DNA of 64,000 nt from Platerodrilus igneus (GCA_036346225.1 JARFIW010001456.1:620001-684000), one strand, 5' to 3'; positions 39,701-47,560 are shown, counted from the stretch's first letter. The notes: a model not told the origin generated them from the letters alone. A program made the numbers and translations.

Positions 39701-42450
39701 GTGTTTTGTTTTTGTTGTAGAATATTTTCAAATACTTTAAAAACAATTAAATTAAGTGATGAAAATGGGTATAATGACTGGCACCACATTGATGAACATT
39801 TAAGTATCCATGAAAAAAGTAAATTTCATTTTGAGAACTTAAAAAATGGCCAGAATGTTTCGCTCGCTTAAAAAAATGGCAACTATTGATTCTGCGGCTC
39901 AAAATTTAATTAATATAGAAACAAAATATTGGCATGGAATTATCAAGCGCATTTTTTATATTATTCAATTTCTTGCTGAGCAAAACTTGGCTTTACGTGG
40001 TACCAATAGCAAACTGTTTGAAGAAAATAATGGCAGTTTTCTAAAATGCATTGAAATGTTAGCAAAATTTGATCCTATAATATCTGAGCACACGAGAGAG
40101 ATCCAAATGCAGAAAAAGATAAAAATGCCTCATTATCTTGGGGACAAAATTCAAAACGAAATAATTAATTTAATAGGAGAAAATCTTAAATTAAAAATTT
40201 TAGGCATGATTAAAACAGCTAAATATTTTTCAATTGTACTTGATTGTACCCCGGATGCTAGTCATCAAGAACAAATATCAGTATGTGTTCGATTCATTAA
40301 TTCAGAAAAAAATAAAATTGTCGTCGAAGAACATTTCTTAACTTTTTGCCCTATAAATGATTGTACAGGTGAAGGTTTGAAAAATTTCTTAATAGAAACA
40401 TTGGAAAAAATGGCTTAGATATTTATAATTTACGCCAAGGATATGACAATGGTGCAAACATGCGGTAAACATAATGGATTACAAAAAGAATTCTTAATAT
40501 AAATCCAAGAGCATTCTTTGTGTCTTGTTGCAACCATAGTTTAAACCTTGTCGTGAACGATGCCGCAAAATCAAATATTTCAAGTGTAAATTTTTTTCCC
40601 TATAGTACAGGAATTTTATAATTTTTTTCCACTTCATCTAACCGTTGGTCAGTCTTAAAAACAAATATATCAAATTTAACCTTAAAACCCTTATGTGATA
40701 CAAGATGGTCTAATAGAATTGATGCTTTAAGTCCTTTAAGATATCAGCTTGGAGAAATATACGATGCTCTGTTTGAAATCTCTAGTGAAGGAAATAAAGC
40801 TTTTGACAATAATTCAAAAAATACGGCATCATCGCTTGCCAAAAAAATAAAAAATGTTGAGTTTATATGTATGTTGATTTTATGGTATAATATTTTAAAT
40901 AAAGTCAATATTGTAAGTAAACTTTTACAAACTGAGGATTTTAATATAGCAGAGGCCTGTGCTAATTTAAAAACTTTAGTTAATTGGTTAACAGAATACA
41001 GATCAGATAAAGGATTCAACGACTTGTTAGTCGATGCTCGTGAAATAGCTGATTCATTAGACGTTGATTTTGAATTTAAAAAAAAAGATGGCTTGAGGGT
41101 GAGAAAAGTTAAGAAACAATTCAGTTATGAACACGATGATGAACCCACTGAAGATGAAAAATTAAAGTTTAAAGTACATTCTTTTTTTAATATGTTAGAT
41201 ATAACTATAGAATCTGTAAATGAAAGATTTCAATTATTATCAGCTTATTCAAATCATTTTAACTTTTTGTGGGACATTTCCAATTTTTCCAAATATTCTA
41301 AACAGGAGCAGTTAAAGTTATGTACAGACCTTGAAATAGTATTAACTGATCTAAATCTAAATGAACGTGACATAAGTGGTGTAGAACTCCTAAACGAATT
41401 ACAGTTTATTAATTTAGGTGAAGTGAACACTTTCACTCCTACAGAAACTTTAAATTACATTATTAATAATAATTTGAAACAATCCTTTCCAAACACTTAT
41501 GTGGCTTTACGAATTTTGTTAACTATGCCAGTATCTGTCGCCACAGCAGAACGTTCGTTTTCAAAATTAAAAATGATAAAAACTATCTAAGATCCAGTAT
41601 GGCTCAGGAAAGACTGGCAAATCTTGCTATTATTTCAATTGAATCTGAACTACTAAAAAATTTAGAAACTGAAGAATTGATAAATAAATTTGCAAAAAAT
41701 AAAGCACGCAGTCAAGTTTGTTTAGTTTAGTGCAATGCTACTACTACTATGCTATTATATATACACTCTAGCTATGTATAATTTAAAAAATATTGCAAAA
41801 ATGTAAGATATACTTTTTGATTAAAATGTTTATAAGTTTATATTTTGTTTTTTTTTAATATATCGTATCGTAACTTTTTAGTGGTACTACTTAAAAAATA
41901 TTTTTTGTGATAATACACTTTTAGCGTTTATCTTATTATAAAGTTTATGTATAGTATAAAACGATATACGACTTTTATTTCAAATTATGAAAAAATTTTA
42001 GTTCTAGGTACTTATTTATATTTGTCCCTAGCCAGGCAATTTTATAATTTTTGAAAATAATGTACAGAGTAAATGTTACGAAGGCACAATTTTTTGAAAA
42101 AATTAAATAATGTAAGAGAAGCTAAGATGCAAGCAACACGCTCCTAACCAGTTTTAGGACTGAAGACCTAATGATGATGATGAATTGGATATGCTAATAA
42201 ATCGTGTTGTACTTTTGGCAGTCAACTTTATTTTTAGTAGGATTTTCAGGGAACGAGTGAGCAGCCGTGGCGAATATCCCTGAGGAAGCTGGAGGTTTTG
42301 GCATCCGAATTGGAAGGCATCTTCAGAGGATATTGTTGTAGGGTGGTATGAATTGCAAGTCTAGGTGGTAGGGCTTCAATTTCAGGTAGGTGGAAAATTT
42401 TGTAACAACTTGAAAAAGTTAGGAGAGTTCCACCTTGGTATGATACGCAG

Positions 42451-42488
<38 letters not shown>

Positions 42489-45400
42489 CTATGATAATAG
42501 GGTGATCTAGGGATGTATTGAGTCATAAGGGTCGTGCTATACATGTTAATATCATTAAAGTTTAGAAAACCAAACAATTTTATCATAAAATGGGAGTAAC
42601 TCGACAATTAAGCAAAAAGCCAATATCGAGCACACTGTATATAAATCACAACTAACTTTAATTCAAGAAGAAGCTCATTCTTCAAAAATCACATCATATA
42701 TAGTAAGACAAATAACTTGTATGGCATATAATGCATTTTAAATTAAATATTCAAATATAAAATTGAAAAGAAATACGCATGAATAACGGTTTAAACGCAA
42801 CGAGTTTTATTAAAATAAATACGCAATTATTGAAAGGAAATAACCTGGCATGCTAGCTATAAACAAATCTCATTCAAAATATTAACGTATAAATAAATAA
42901 ATGCATTCAAATACGTCATCATAGAAAATTTACTAAGTGACCAACAACATTGTATTTTCATAAAATCCAACAGATTTCGAGTACTAAATAACAAATGTTT
43001 GGTTACACAATAAAATTTGAACGATAGCAAATATAAACAAGGGAACGTGATTTAAACGAAGGTAAAAGCATTCGGTGAAGTTGTACTACTAAATATGCAA
43101 GAGCTATTACACTACTATGGTGATAGTTTATATGTTCGGTAAAACAGTTAACAAAGTATTACACTTTAGATGGTGAAACATTTATATGGTGATAGATAGT
43201 TCTTAAAAGTCGGTAATACAGTTACCAAAGTTCATAAGATACATCGCGCAAGCGCAATGGATAAAAAGCAATGCAACGCCCTGGCGGCCGGAAGCGCCAA
43301 CCTTATGACAGGTTCCGCGTGGCCAACTACCATGACGTCACCACTGCCAAATTTACATTGCGTAATAGTCGAAAATATAAAAAGTTAAATAAACAGGTAA
43401 CACAATTTACTCACATAAGATATCCGGCTTTCCCCAGGTACGCCTATCATCCTTCCGGGTCGATAATAAAGGTATTGCTCCGGGCTCCGGTGGTGTTAGC
43501 TGAGCATGGACATCCGGGTCATCTCTGGTCGTGGGCTGCTCCAGGGTCATATCGGTTTCCTAAATGTAGTGGAACGACAGGAATAGGTTAATTAGGGAAA
43601 GACAAACAAAGATAAGCAAGACAAGGGAATCTACATAGTAAGATAAGATACGATACCGGCACGACTACTTCACTTGAAGATCAAAGGAAAACAGCCACGA
43701 TTCAGAGCGTCACCAAAACCTCTCCCCACTCTTTTCTAGTATTGGTCTACCCCTCTAGTGTTGTGTGATCTGCGCAAACTCACTACTATGACGTACGGAA
43801 GTACCGCCTAGTCTATTTAAAATTCCCGCGCACCGCGTATTTGAAAATATGCCGCGAAACTTCTGTGCATCAAAAACTAACCTAAAAACATGTTTAAGTG
43901 CAATGGCACGTAACAGAGCACTTAAATAGAAACAATTTAGGGGTGCTGACTAACCACGTGCAGAGACAGAAACAAGCAGGGATAACGCAGGTCAGAGATA
44001 AAAATATTATTTATTAGTATAAGACGTTATTTCAATTTTTAACACTTATAATTTTTATATATTGAAGTATTTAATTTGTGAGGGGTCATCAAAAATTTTT
44101 TGAAAATTTATGTAGAGAGAAAGGTCATTTGAACGTTCAAAAGTGCTTCTAGTAACAGACAGTGGTACTTTTGCTGGCTTTAAGGGAGTTATGATTGGGG
44201 CATAATCAGATAGATATTATTATATTGATTCAGGGGTTAATTCTGTGAATATCAGATCAAAGTATCAAAGTTATTACACTATAAAGTGTAATATTTTTGG
44301 TCATTATACAAATTTTGGTTTGTTTCGTTTATATCATTCAAACAGAAAGGAGCTAAAATAAAAGTGGGATTAAACAGTCTTTGTTGTCATATTGGCGTGC
44401 GTAAATTGCACTGAGCTAGTCGAGGCATATAAGAAGAGGTATTTTTAAAATTTAAAAATAGAATATATAAAAAAAAATTAAAGGAGAAGCAGAGATGATC
44501 ACCCATATATCACAACAATATATGTTAAAGCTAAGTCCGCTATAGTTTCCAGATCGTTTACATGTTTAACAAATTCTAACAGGCTGACCTTATAAAGTAT
44601 GTGTATTTTAGTGGCTTCTATTAAATTCAAAATATCCTTTGGCACTCATAGTTTCTTATTTTCTTTCTGTCTGGGCCCTAAAATACTTCTGGCCGCCATG
44701 TCTAAGCTGGATTTTATGTTATTCCATTCTGTTTCTATTTCCTTAGACAATTCATTTTACTATTTTTCAAATCTTTCGTAGATATCTTTATATTTTAGTT
44801 TCTCAAAGTCAAAATGTCTTTTTCTGTTTCTTTTTCAAATTTTTAAATTTAAGAGCAGCTTTCATAATTACGATGTTGTGGTCAGTGTCTATATCTGCTT
44901 CTGGGTAGCTTCTACAGTCTTTTACTTGATTCCCAAACCGTTGACTAACAAGAATGTAATCTATTTGATATCTTCTTATATCTCCTGGCATCTTCAAAGT
45001 GTATCGTTTTCCAGCATGATGTTGCAATAATGTGTTTGTGATGATTAAATTGTCTTGTTGCAAAATTCTACCAGCCTATTTCCCCTGTCGTTTCTCGTGC
45101 CTAAACCAAATAAACCTACTATCGCTCCTTCCCTACCTCCACCTACCACTGCATTAAAATCCCCCGTAATTATTAAATTTTCATGTCCTTTTACGTATCT
45201 TAGTATGTCTATGATATCTTTGTATATCGCTACTACCTCTTCACTATAGCTAAATGCGGGTTTGTATACTTGTATTATTACTGTATTTTCCAGTTTATAT
45301 TTTAATCAATACTTTTTCATGCTTTTCTAAGTAATTTTCTACACAATATCCTATTCGTTCTGCATTACTACCCCTACTGCCTAACTTCCTTCCTCTGATC

Positions 45401-47406
45401 CTGTACGAATTATCTTAAAGATTTCCGCTCCAAAAATCTCCCACTGGTCACTCAACTTCGACAAACTCTATTATGTCTAATGATAACCTATCATATTAAA
45501 TTCTCTAGCTTACCTACTTGCTTTTTGCTTGTGATATTCCACACTCCAACTTGCAAAATGTTTCCGGCTCTTCTTTTAAACTTGTCGATCACATCCTCCG
45601 AAGTATTTCCTTCCTGGAGATCTGAGTGTGGAGCTATTTTAACTCTGGAGTCTTTTACTCCAGATGATCTCATCATATTAAATAACAATTTAAGTACTCT
45701 GTGTACTTTGGAGGTAATGTGGTGGTTTCCTGTTGCCTTCCACATTGCAGTAGTGTATTTTTAAATAATACGCTGATCCCGTTGGTCCCTGCCGCTCTAA
45801 GTACCGTAAGAGCTTGTTACGTTTTATTTTGTTAAGCTCCAATATAATGTATTAATTTAGGTTTAGGGACTTTTTTAGAACTGTGCATGGGGAAATTTCC
45901 AACAGACAACTACACTAATGCCTGTGAAAATCGCATCAAATTGTGATTCACATGGATATTTAGGACATGGACGTATCTTTATGGTGTGAAATTATACTGA
46001 TATGACATACATTTGGAACGGCTTTGTTCCCACCGATGCGCGTCAACCTCGGCAGGAGGGGATAGACATTTACATGAGAGGAAATACAGAATAGCTCAGG
46101 ACTTTCTTACCGTCTTCCGTTGAGTGCTGACGTGCGAGTGCTTTGACTATCATACTTGTGGTTCCCCCCTTTACTCCCTATCGCTATATTATACCAATGC
46201 AAGACAGCACAATGAGCAACACTAAGCAGTCACAGAACACGCCTCAGAGGTTTGAAACCTCCATATCTGTATAGAACTACTTTGGAAGTGTTTTGTGAAT
46301 ATTAATTACTTTGTGTTTTATATCTGAATTGAGGGGTTAAGGTTATAAACTGCTGCTCGCTTCCAGGGACCTACCTTAGTCTGGTTCCTCACTAAAGACC
46401 CTACTACTGTTCTAGTATTCCAGAACTTCTTCAAGGTGTAGGTCCGTTCAGAACGGTCTCCTTTTTTATTCAGTTTTTACTTAACATATTGCGAACACAT
46501 TATAGAATGATCGAAGAACTTAACAAAAGACTTTGTTTCTTTATTATACAACAATTTGAATGTTAGTACTTCAGTAAGTTAACCTATAAACTGGTAAAAA
46601 ACGTTATGAATTAAACCAAATTTAAATAAAATACATTCAACATTTACATTTATAAATTCTTTAATCATGCATGAACAAATCAACTTGAAGGAAATGGCTG
46701 ATGCCATTGCTCTGGTTACTGTGTTTAGCCAACTTGCTAAAACATTCCAGATAATACGAAAAAGTTTTGTTTTAGATGATCATGTACATCATCCATCTGC
46801 TAAGTGGCAAAACTCGGATGTTGAAGACACAGCTGAAAGTAGCACGGGTGATGAAGAGCATATAAGTCCTCCACCAAAGCTTCCTGATGAGAAAGTTTCT
46901 GCTAGTACAAGTACTAAAAGTAAAAGGCTGATACGTGTTGTGGATAAAATTACAGAGTCCAAAATATTTCAAATAGCTAGTAATATTCGCTACATAAAGA
47001 AAGCAATGGAAGGTATTTCACGTACATATAATGTTCGTAAATTTAAACGTACTTTAATTTTTACAGGTGTTTCAAATACTGATTTAAGTCTCAAAGTTGA
47101 ACTAAAAGGACTGATTGGTACTTTAGTATTAAATATCCCTCCACCACCTAGTGATAGATTATGGATAGGATTTCGTCCTACGCCAAAGATGTACTTAGTG
47201 GCGCAGCCAATGGTTGGTGTACGAAATATGTCGTTTATTCGATATCTTACAAACTGGATCGAAAAGCAGCTATGCAAAGAATTCCAAGTAAGTAAATATT
47301 TTATTTTAGCCATTTAATATTAACATTATTTTTGTAGAAACTATTGGTAATTCCAAACATGGAGGATTTTTCAATACCAAACATGTCACCTGATTTACCA
47401 AAGTAG
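12632..47406 (+). CDS. TEX2: TEX2-like SMP-domain lipid-transfer protein, 3' part (7 exons)
   Basis: TEX2 proteins sit on the ER membrane at contact sites and carry a PH-like region plus a C-terminal SMP (synaptotagmin-like mitochondrial lipid-binding) domain. The exons are 12632-12757, 19340-19561, 19690-19897, 35203-35358, 46776-47012, 47067-47287 and 47338-47406. All internal borders are AG/GT, phases agree, and the sum (1239 nt) is one open frame of 412 codons plus TAG. Recognisable TEX2 landmarks in order: YLFGRTGREKEDWFRR, LWLNAVVGRVLYD, IKLPYFIEQLSVHELSLG, QRGLWIDLDISYRG, RVVDKITESKIFQ, VSNTDLSLKVELKGLIGTL, LNIPPPPSDRLWIGFR, LTNWIEKQL and VIPNMEDFSIP. The N-terminal part with the membrane segment is not seen. 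It is the only host gene in the window, and its three large introns are full of transposons. Confidence 0.88.
12758..13189. other. Intron 1 of the TEX2-like gene, left part
   Basis: Unique-looking AT-rich DNA without recognised repeats up to the Penelope-like fragment at about 13190. Confidence 0.5.
13221..13262 (-). ncRNA. Hammerhead-ribozyme-like motif in Penelope fragment 1
   Basis: On the minus strand: CTA, CTGATGA, TA, AACCAC-ATA-GTGGTT, GAAA, TACGTA, TT, TAG. This gives the hammerhead core boxes CUGAUGA and GAAA around a 6-bp stem II, a palindromic stem III (UACGUA) and a 3-bp stem I (CUA/UAG), with cleavage expected after AUU. Compared with the copy at 56394-56434, stem II has A-U where that has G-C. 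Penelope-like elements are known to carry hammerheads. The 2 extra bases between CUGAUGA and stem II depart from the consensus, so activity is doubtful. Confidence 0.5.
13267..16451 (+). mobile_element. RTE-type LINE inserted in the Penelope fragment
   Basis: Flanked by the perfect 12-bp direct repeat ATCAGTAGAAAA (13255-13266 and 16452-16463). The 5' part carries an apurinic-type endonuclease and the middle a reverse transcriptase. The 3' end is the short ATGATGATG-type tail usual for RTE elements. Two consecutive 3'-end-like segments are present (about 15900-16060 and 16280-16451; both have CAAACCGACCTTA), so a second truncated copy or an internal duplication is included. Confidence 0.8.
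13345..16035 (+). pseudogene. RTE-type endonuclease/reverse transcriptase, heavily broken
   Basis: Endonuclease part: GTLNVRSLL (about 13345), GKLDILGIIEVRW (about 13410), RIIMARLCTKPTDTVLVQVF (13585-13650), RCTWKAPGDRARYQIDYILV (13900-13960) and DIDSDYNLI. This resembles the CFDP2-like endonuclease of RTE elements. Reverse transcriptase part: NKAPGIADIPTELVK (about 14710), EDQYGFRKDRGT (about 14985), VDLEKAFDRVN (about 15090), VRQGCILSPLVFKVYFEEVL (about 15260) and FADDIA (about 15390). C-terminal: WCYRRMLKMSWTDRV and RNRVGRPRQSYI in pieces to about 16030. Several stops and frameshifts. An internal stretch near 14190-14420 repeats part of the endonuclease end (TWKVPG-like and KKLI-KAKREGWDLDKLN), a tandem duplication. 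Confidence 0.8.
16672..16745 (+). repeat. Inverted partial copy of the Penelope terminal/hammerhead region
   Basis: CACATAGTGGTTGAA, TTATTTAG, TTTAAATATTTTTTG and GGGGTTTTAATTATTG on the plus strand match the minus-strand sequence at 13245-13193, in the same order. The stem II 3' arm and downstream part are present, but CTGATGA and the 5' arm are missing. The element therefore has its terminal block at both ends in opposite orientation, as known for Penelope-like elements. Confidence 0.6.
16746..19339. other. Intron 1, right part: no recognised feature
   Basis: About 2.6 kb of AT-rich DNA without long open frames. No terminal repeats, tRNA-like sequence or RT motifs were recognised. Confidence 0.5.
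19340..19561 (+). CDS. TEX2: TEX2-like exon: PH-like region
   Basis: The acceptor is TTTTTTTGTAG and the donor GTGTTT (weak beyond GT). The exon encodes 74 residues with HIYLFGRTGREKEDWFRRFT, the signature of the TEX2 PH-like domain end, then a helical stretch ending YLQYMSQLVK. It starts and ends in phase 0. The alternative of reading on past 19561 adds only 34 residues of AT-rich sequence. Confidence 0.88.
19690..19897 (+). CDS. TEX2: TEX2-like exon: start of the SMP domain
   Basis: The acceptor is TTGATTTTAG and the donor GTAAAC. It encodes ASKSNKSKEED, then the SMP start ALNVLWLNAVVGRVLYDWSR, DKIHRKLMSIKLPYFIEQL and SVHELSL. It ends after the first base of a Gly codon completed by the exon at 35203. 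SMP domains form an elongated lipid-binding tube, and the W-L-N and KLPYF motifs are conserved in TEX2. Confidence 0.92.
19898..20694. other. Intron 3, left flank: no recognised feature
   Basis: The open frame after the exon end is AT-rich read-through and is not supported. Nothing was recognised up to the LINE start near 20695. Confidence 0.5.
20699..21717 (+). pseudogene. LINE ORF1 protein (PHD-like zinc finger, copy 1)
   Basis: The probable start is the ATG at 20699 (MADKDGSGRV). A one-base shift before 20740 leads into the long frame. Zinc-finger-like residues are CKVC, CVLCKMC and FHRSC (about 20745-20835), as in the PHD-type fingers of many LINE ORF1 proteins. A coiled-coil-like segment (RNEICLLHENAALLKEKIVI, about 20975-21045) follows, then Ser/Asn-rich linker. 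The end has RFIIVSRVHPKFSKEDILGF, an RNA-binding-like segment. The frame is lost at 21717 and continues out of frame (KIGVNNLHVSKIL) to about 21790. Confidence 0.7.
21930..26695 (+). pseudogene. LINE ORF2 endonuclease-reverse transcriptase (copy 1), interrupted
   Basis: Endonuclease: NTFCLNIQSLYNKIND (about 21945), LVCGDFNVNFE (about 22330) and LSDHLVLANQL (about 22520). Linker and reverse transcriptase: RNSRSKDLFNINI (about 23230), FPDILKLANVIPVHKKG (about 23350), ISLLPTFSKVFE (about 23425), DLTKAFDCVDHALLVNKL (23585-23640) and a frameshifted catalytic YADD region (about 23850). WFNDN at 23940 is followed by the 2030-bp insertion, and KLALNRDKT resumes at 25990. The C-terminal domain runs to a stop at 26695 (LRLSSEDL). 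Many frameshifts. Confidence 0.8.
23956..25985. mobile_element. 2030-bp insertion of unknown family in LINE copy 1
   Basis: The segment interrupts the reverse transcriptase between WFNDN and KLALN codons. It is flanked by the 4-bp direct repeat AACA (23952-23955 and 25986-25989). Its ends are weakly inverted: TATGACGG at the left, TGTGACAGC when the right end is read on the minus strand. No coding region of any transposon was recognised inside. A long LTR in minus orientation (TGTGACAGCCCG start) or a non-autonomous DNA transposon are both possible. Confidence 0.6.
26826..29039. other. Spacer between the two inverted LINE copies: no recognised feature
   Basis: About 2.2 kb of AT-rich intron DNA. 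Open frames at 27825-28184 and 28425-28622 (minus) carry no motif and are not supported. Confidence 0.5.
29151..32790 (-). pseudogene. LINE ORF2 endonuclease-reverse transcriptase (copy 2), interrupted
   Basis: Read leftwards: MNIFYLNIQSLSNKIND (32780), LCLTEVNIKND, RSHLWVCGDFNVHFESTEKT (about 32360-32310), GLSDHLDLATQL (about 32170), RNSRSKDLFNI (about 31460), NYRPISLLPTFSKVFE (about 31280), DLSKVFDCVDHALLVDKLKG (about 31050) and LYADDTTLYN with the catalytic pair (about 30800). WFNDN is at 30700, then the 831-bp LTR, then ALNRDKT and the C-terminal domain to the stop at 29151. The YADD box is intact here, unlike copy 1. Frameshifts occur near 32540, 31870, 31420 and 30890. Confidence 0.8.
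29859..30689 (-). mobile_element. Solo LTR (family copy B), 831 bp
   Basis: On the minus strand it starts TGTTACGTGCCAATC (30689) and ends CTGTAAGA (29859). It is flanked by the perfect 4-bp repeat GCTT (29855-29858 and 30690-30693). Removing the insert and one GCTT restores the WFNDNKLALN coding line of the LINE. Internal blocks are shared with copies A and C. No coding sequence or internal retrotransposon region is present. Confidence 0.82.
32930..33500 (-). pseudogene. LINE ORF1 remnant (copy 2)
   Basis: The minus-strand frame 33325-32930 aligns with the second half of ORF1 of copy 1: NKLRPANLNKPTSKN, LLIYSNNADSDIQGVERSRF, HTEFSKKDILGFLSKNS and FKIGVNNLHVSKIL. The N-terminal zinc-finger part is absent because the copy starts at about 33500 and lacks a 280-bp block present at about 20990-21268. 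Confidence 0.7.
33501..35202. other. Intron 3, right part: no recognised feature
   Basis: AT-rich DNA. The plus-strand open frame at 34114-34317 has no motif and is not supported. Confidence 0.5.
35203..35358 (+). CDS. TEX2: TEX2-like exon: SMP domain core
   Basis: The acceptor is CCATTTTTTAG and the donor GTAAGA. It encodes NTSPLIHNVNKPILDQRG, LWIDLDISYRGNAVLTLQTK and LNLMKLKDPHAVV, directly continuous with the HELSLG of the exon 15.3 kb upstream. It ends in phase 1. Confidence 0.93.
35359..36984. other. Intron 4, left part: no recognised feature
   Basis: AT-rich DNA with several short open frames of hydrophobic composition (for example 35564-35857) that look like chance in T-rich sequence. 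Confidence 0.5.
36985..38282 (+). mobile_element. RTE-type LINE, copy 2, 5' part with internal deletion
   Basis: Homologous to the RTE copies at 13267-16451 and 44595-45830. It runs from the 5' region (DVIGKI-like, about 37050) through the endonuclease, then jumps at about 37985 to the C-terminal end of the reverse-transcriptase protein, omitting the catalytic core. Its probable 3' end lies beyond the hAT element, at 42085-42182. Confidence 0.7.
37030..38275 (+). pseudogene. RTE-type endonuclease with deleted reverse transcriptase
   Basis: The open part 37252-37890 carries RVLMVKVESKPVNTVIIQVY, YMPTSSHSEEEVEAIYKDIE, NLIITGDFNAVVSEGREG (catalytic GDFN), NRLVEFCDKNYLTITNTLF, RRRYMWKMPWDIGRYQTD and IDTDHNIVIMKATLKLKNL. 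These are the motifs of the CFDP2-like RTE endonuclease. Upstream residues (RTGNILRVGA) have stops. After a deletion near 37985 the frame resumes with LQELKDFCYLGSQITQNGKS and ends with IGRPRL-like residues. Not functional. Confidence 0.78.
38283..42060 (+). mobile_element. hAT-type DNA transposon (ZMYM1-like), decayed
   Basis: The left end is probably CAAGGCCGCGCCGTCC at 38285, a GC-rich block (38283-38360 with GGCGCC repeats) unlike its AT-rich surroundings and typical of hAT ends. It then has a putative untranslated exon with donor near 38889 and acceptor at 39209, and the transposase. The right end is not certain: candidate near 42035 (CTAGCCAGG). RTE sequence on both sides suggests insertion into the RTE copy 2. 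Confidence 0.6.
39210..41730 (+). pseudogene. hAT transposase, ZMYM1-like (TTF-type zinc finger), frameshifted
   Basis: The probable start is the ATG at 39210 (MFNKGKKSLQDIK), right after an acceptor TTTATTATAG. A frameshift leads into the frame 39251-39871. This holds PWTSREDREESKLQEIPS, then a TTF-type zinc-finger domain with GLWPKILSPRDVQILIENGP, YSTKKINSVFCFCCRIFSN and WHHIDEHLSIHEKSKFH. The next frame (39846-40418) has KYFSIVLDCTPDASHQEQIS with a catalytic Asp and CVRFINSEKNKIVVEEHFL. A third, broken part has FFVSCCNHSLNLVVND and CDTRWSNRIDAL. The last (40871-41590 and on) ends with the hAT dimerisation motif VATAERSFSKLKMIKT, RLANLAIISIE and a stop at 41730. Inactive. Confidence 0.85.
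42085..42182 (+). repeat. RTE-type LINE 3' end with (GAT)n tail
   Basis: REAKMQATRS-stop (about 42115-42149) and CCAGTTTTAGGACTGAAGACC, then ATGATGATGATG. This matches the 3' end layout of RTE LINEs and probably belongs to the copy starting at 36985, separated from it by the hAT element. Confidence 0.55.
42183..43104. other. Intron 4, middle: TA microsatellite and unrecognised DNA
   Basis: Contains a (TA)n run at 42455-42486. Otherwise no open frame or repeat was recognised up to the solo LTR. Confidence 0.5.
42455..42486. repeat. (TA)n microsatellite
   Basis: About 16 TA units without interruption. Confidence 0.95.
43105..43915 (-). mobile_element. Solo LTR (family copy C), 811 bp
   Basis: On the minus strand it starts TGTTACGTGCCATTGC (43915) and ends GTAATA (43105). 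It is flanked by the perfect 4-bp repeat GAGC (43101-43104 and 43916-43919). It shares with copy B the block CATCGCGCAAGCGCAATG (plus strand 43243-43260), the GACGTACGGAA block and the hinge GCTGAGCATGGACATCCGG. An open frame at 43271-43591 lies inside the LTR and is not considered a gene. Confidence 0.8.
43920..44594. other. Intron 4: no recognised feature
   Basis: AT-rich DNA between the solo LTR and the minus-strand RTE copy. Confidence 0.5.
44595..45830 (-). mobile_element. RTE-type LINE, copy 3 (minus), 3'-truncated
   Basis: The minus-strand sequence from about 45830 has the RTE 5' region and endonuclease and stops near 44595, before the reverse-transcriptase core. It is the inverted partner of the copy at 36985-38282. 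Confidence 0.75.
44600..45745 (-). pseudogene. RTE-type endonuclease fragment (copy 3)
   Basis: Read leftwards: MWKATGNHHITSKVHRVLKL at 45745, KFKRRAGNILQVGVWNIT (about 45590-45540), then broken endonuclease with GDFNAVV in pieces near 45170-45150. LIITNTLLQHHAGKRYTLKM, PGDIRRYQIDYILVSQRFG and ADIDTDHNIVIMKAALKFKN follow at 45050-44830. The end (about 44740-44640) has WNNIKS-like and GQKYF-like residues with frameshifts. This is the same CFDP2-like endonuclease as at 13345 and 37252. Confidence 0.75.
45831..46775. other. Intron 4, right end: no recognised feature
   Basis: No repeats or motifs recognised. It ends with the acceptor at 46775. An upstream ATG at 46667 in the same frame as the exon is explained in the rejected list. 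Confidence 0.5.
46776..47012 (+). CDS. TEX2: TEX2-like exon: acidic linker and VDKITES motif
   Basis: The start is chosen at the acceptor AAAAGTTTTGTTTTAG because the phase then fits the preceding exon (G+AT gives Asp). It encodes DDHVHHPSAKWQNSDVEDTA, an acidic Ser/Thr-rich linker, and KRLIRVVDKITESKIFQ, which is strongly conserved in TEX2, then YIKKAMEG. The donor is GTATTT. An open frame runs on upstream to an ATG at 46667, but that part is intron by phase and composition. Confidence 0.9.
47067..47287 (+). CDS. TEX2: TEX2-like exon: SMP domain C-terminal part
   Basis: The exon follows a 54-nt intron (GTATTTCACG to TTTTTACAG). It encodes VSNTDLSLKVELKGLIGTLV, LNIPPPPSDRLWIGFRPTP and SFIRYLTNWIEKQLCKEFQ, the canonical TEX2 C-terminal SMP segment. 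The donor is GTAAGT. Reading through the small intron would stay open but inserts 18 residues foreign to the family, so splicing is preferred. Confidence 0.93.
47338..47406 (+). CDS. TEX2: TEX2-like terminal exon
   Basis: After a 50-nt intron (acceptor TTATTTTTGTAG), 22 residues KLLVIPNMEDFSIPNMSPDL plus PK and a TAG stop. The VIPNMED motif is the conserved end of TEX2 SMP domains, so the gene is complete at its 3' end. Confidence 0.9.
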   Translation, partial: KLLVIPNMEDFSIPNMSPDLPK

Positions 47407-47560
47407 TCATTTAAAGTAGAAGTATTATTTTTTTTAAAGTTTGGTGATATTGGAGCAGGGCATTGTTTTCTAGTCTGTGTTGTTATACCAGTATTGTATG
47501 TGATTCTTAATCATTAAAAATTGGAAGTTTTAATATTTATATTAAACTTTTTTTATGATT
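47407..47560 (+). terminator. TEX2-like 3' UTR with candidate poly(A) signals
   Basis: Two ATTAAA hexamers at 47513-47518 and 47541-47546 lie 107 and 135 nt after the stop. They are the common variant of AATAAA, and T-rich sequence follows near 47547-47570. The true cleavage site cannot be told from sequence. Confidence 0.45.

Noticed and set aside
43271..43591. 106-codon open frame as a gene
   Set aside because: Lies entirely inside a solo LTR and is not conserved as a frame in the other two copies.
46667..46775. In-frame extension of the TEX2-like exon up to an ATG at 46667
   Set aside because: The acceptor at 46775 gives the phase needed by the previous exon, and the extra 36 residues have no counterpart in TEX2.
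47013..47066. Uninterrupted reading of 46776-47287 as one exon
   Set aside because: The 54-nt segment has GT-AG borders, and its 18 codons break the conserved AMEG-VSNTDL junction.
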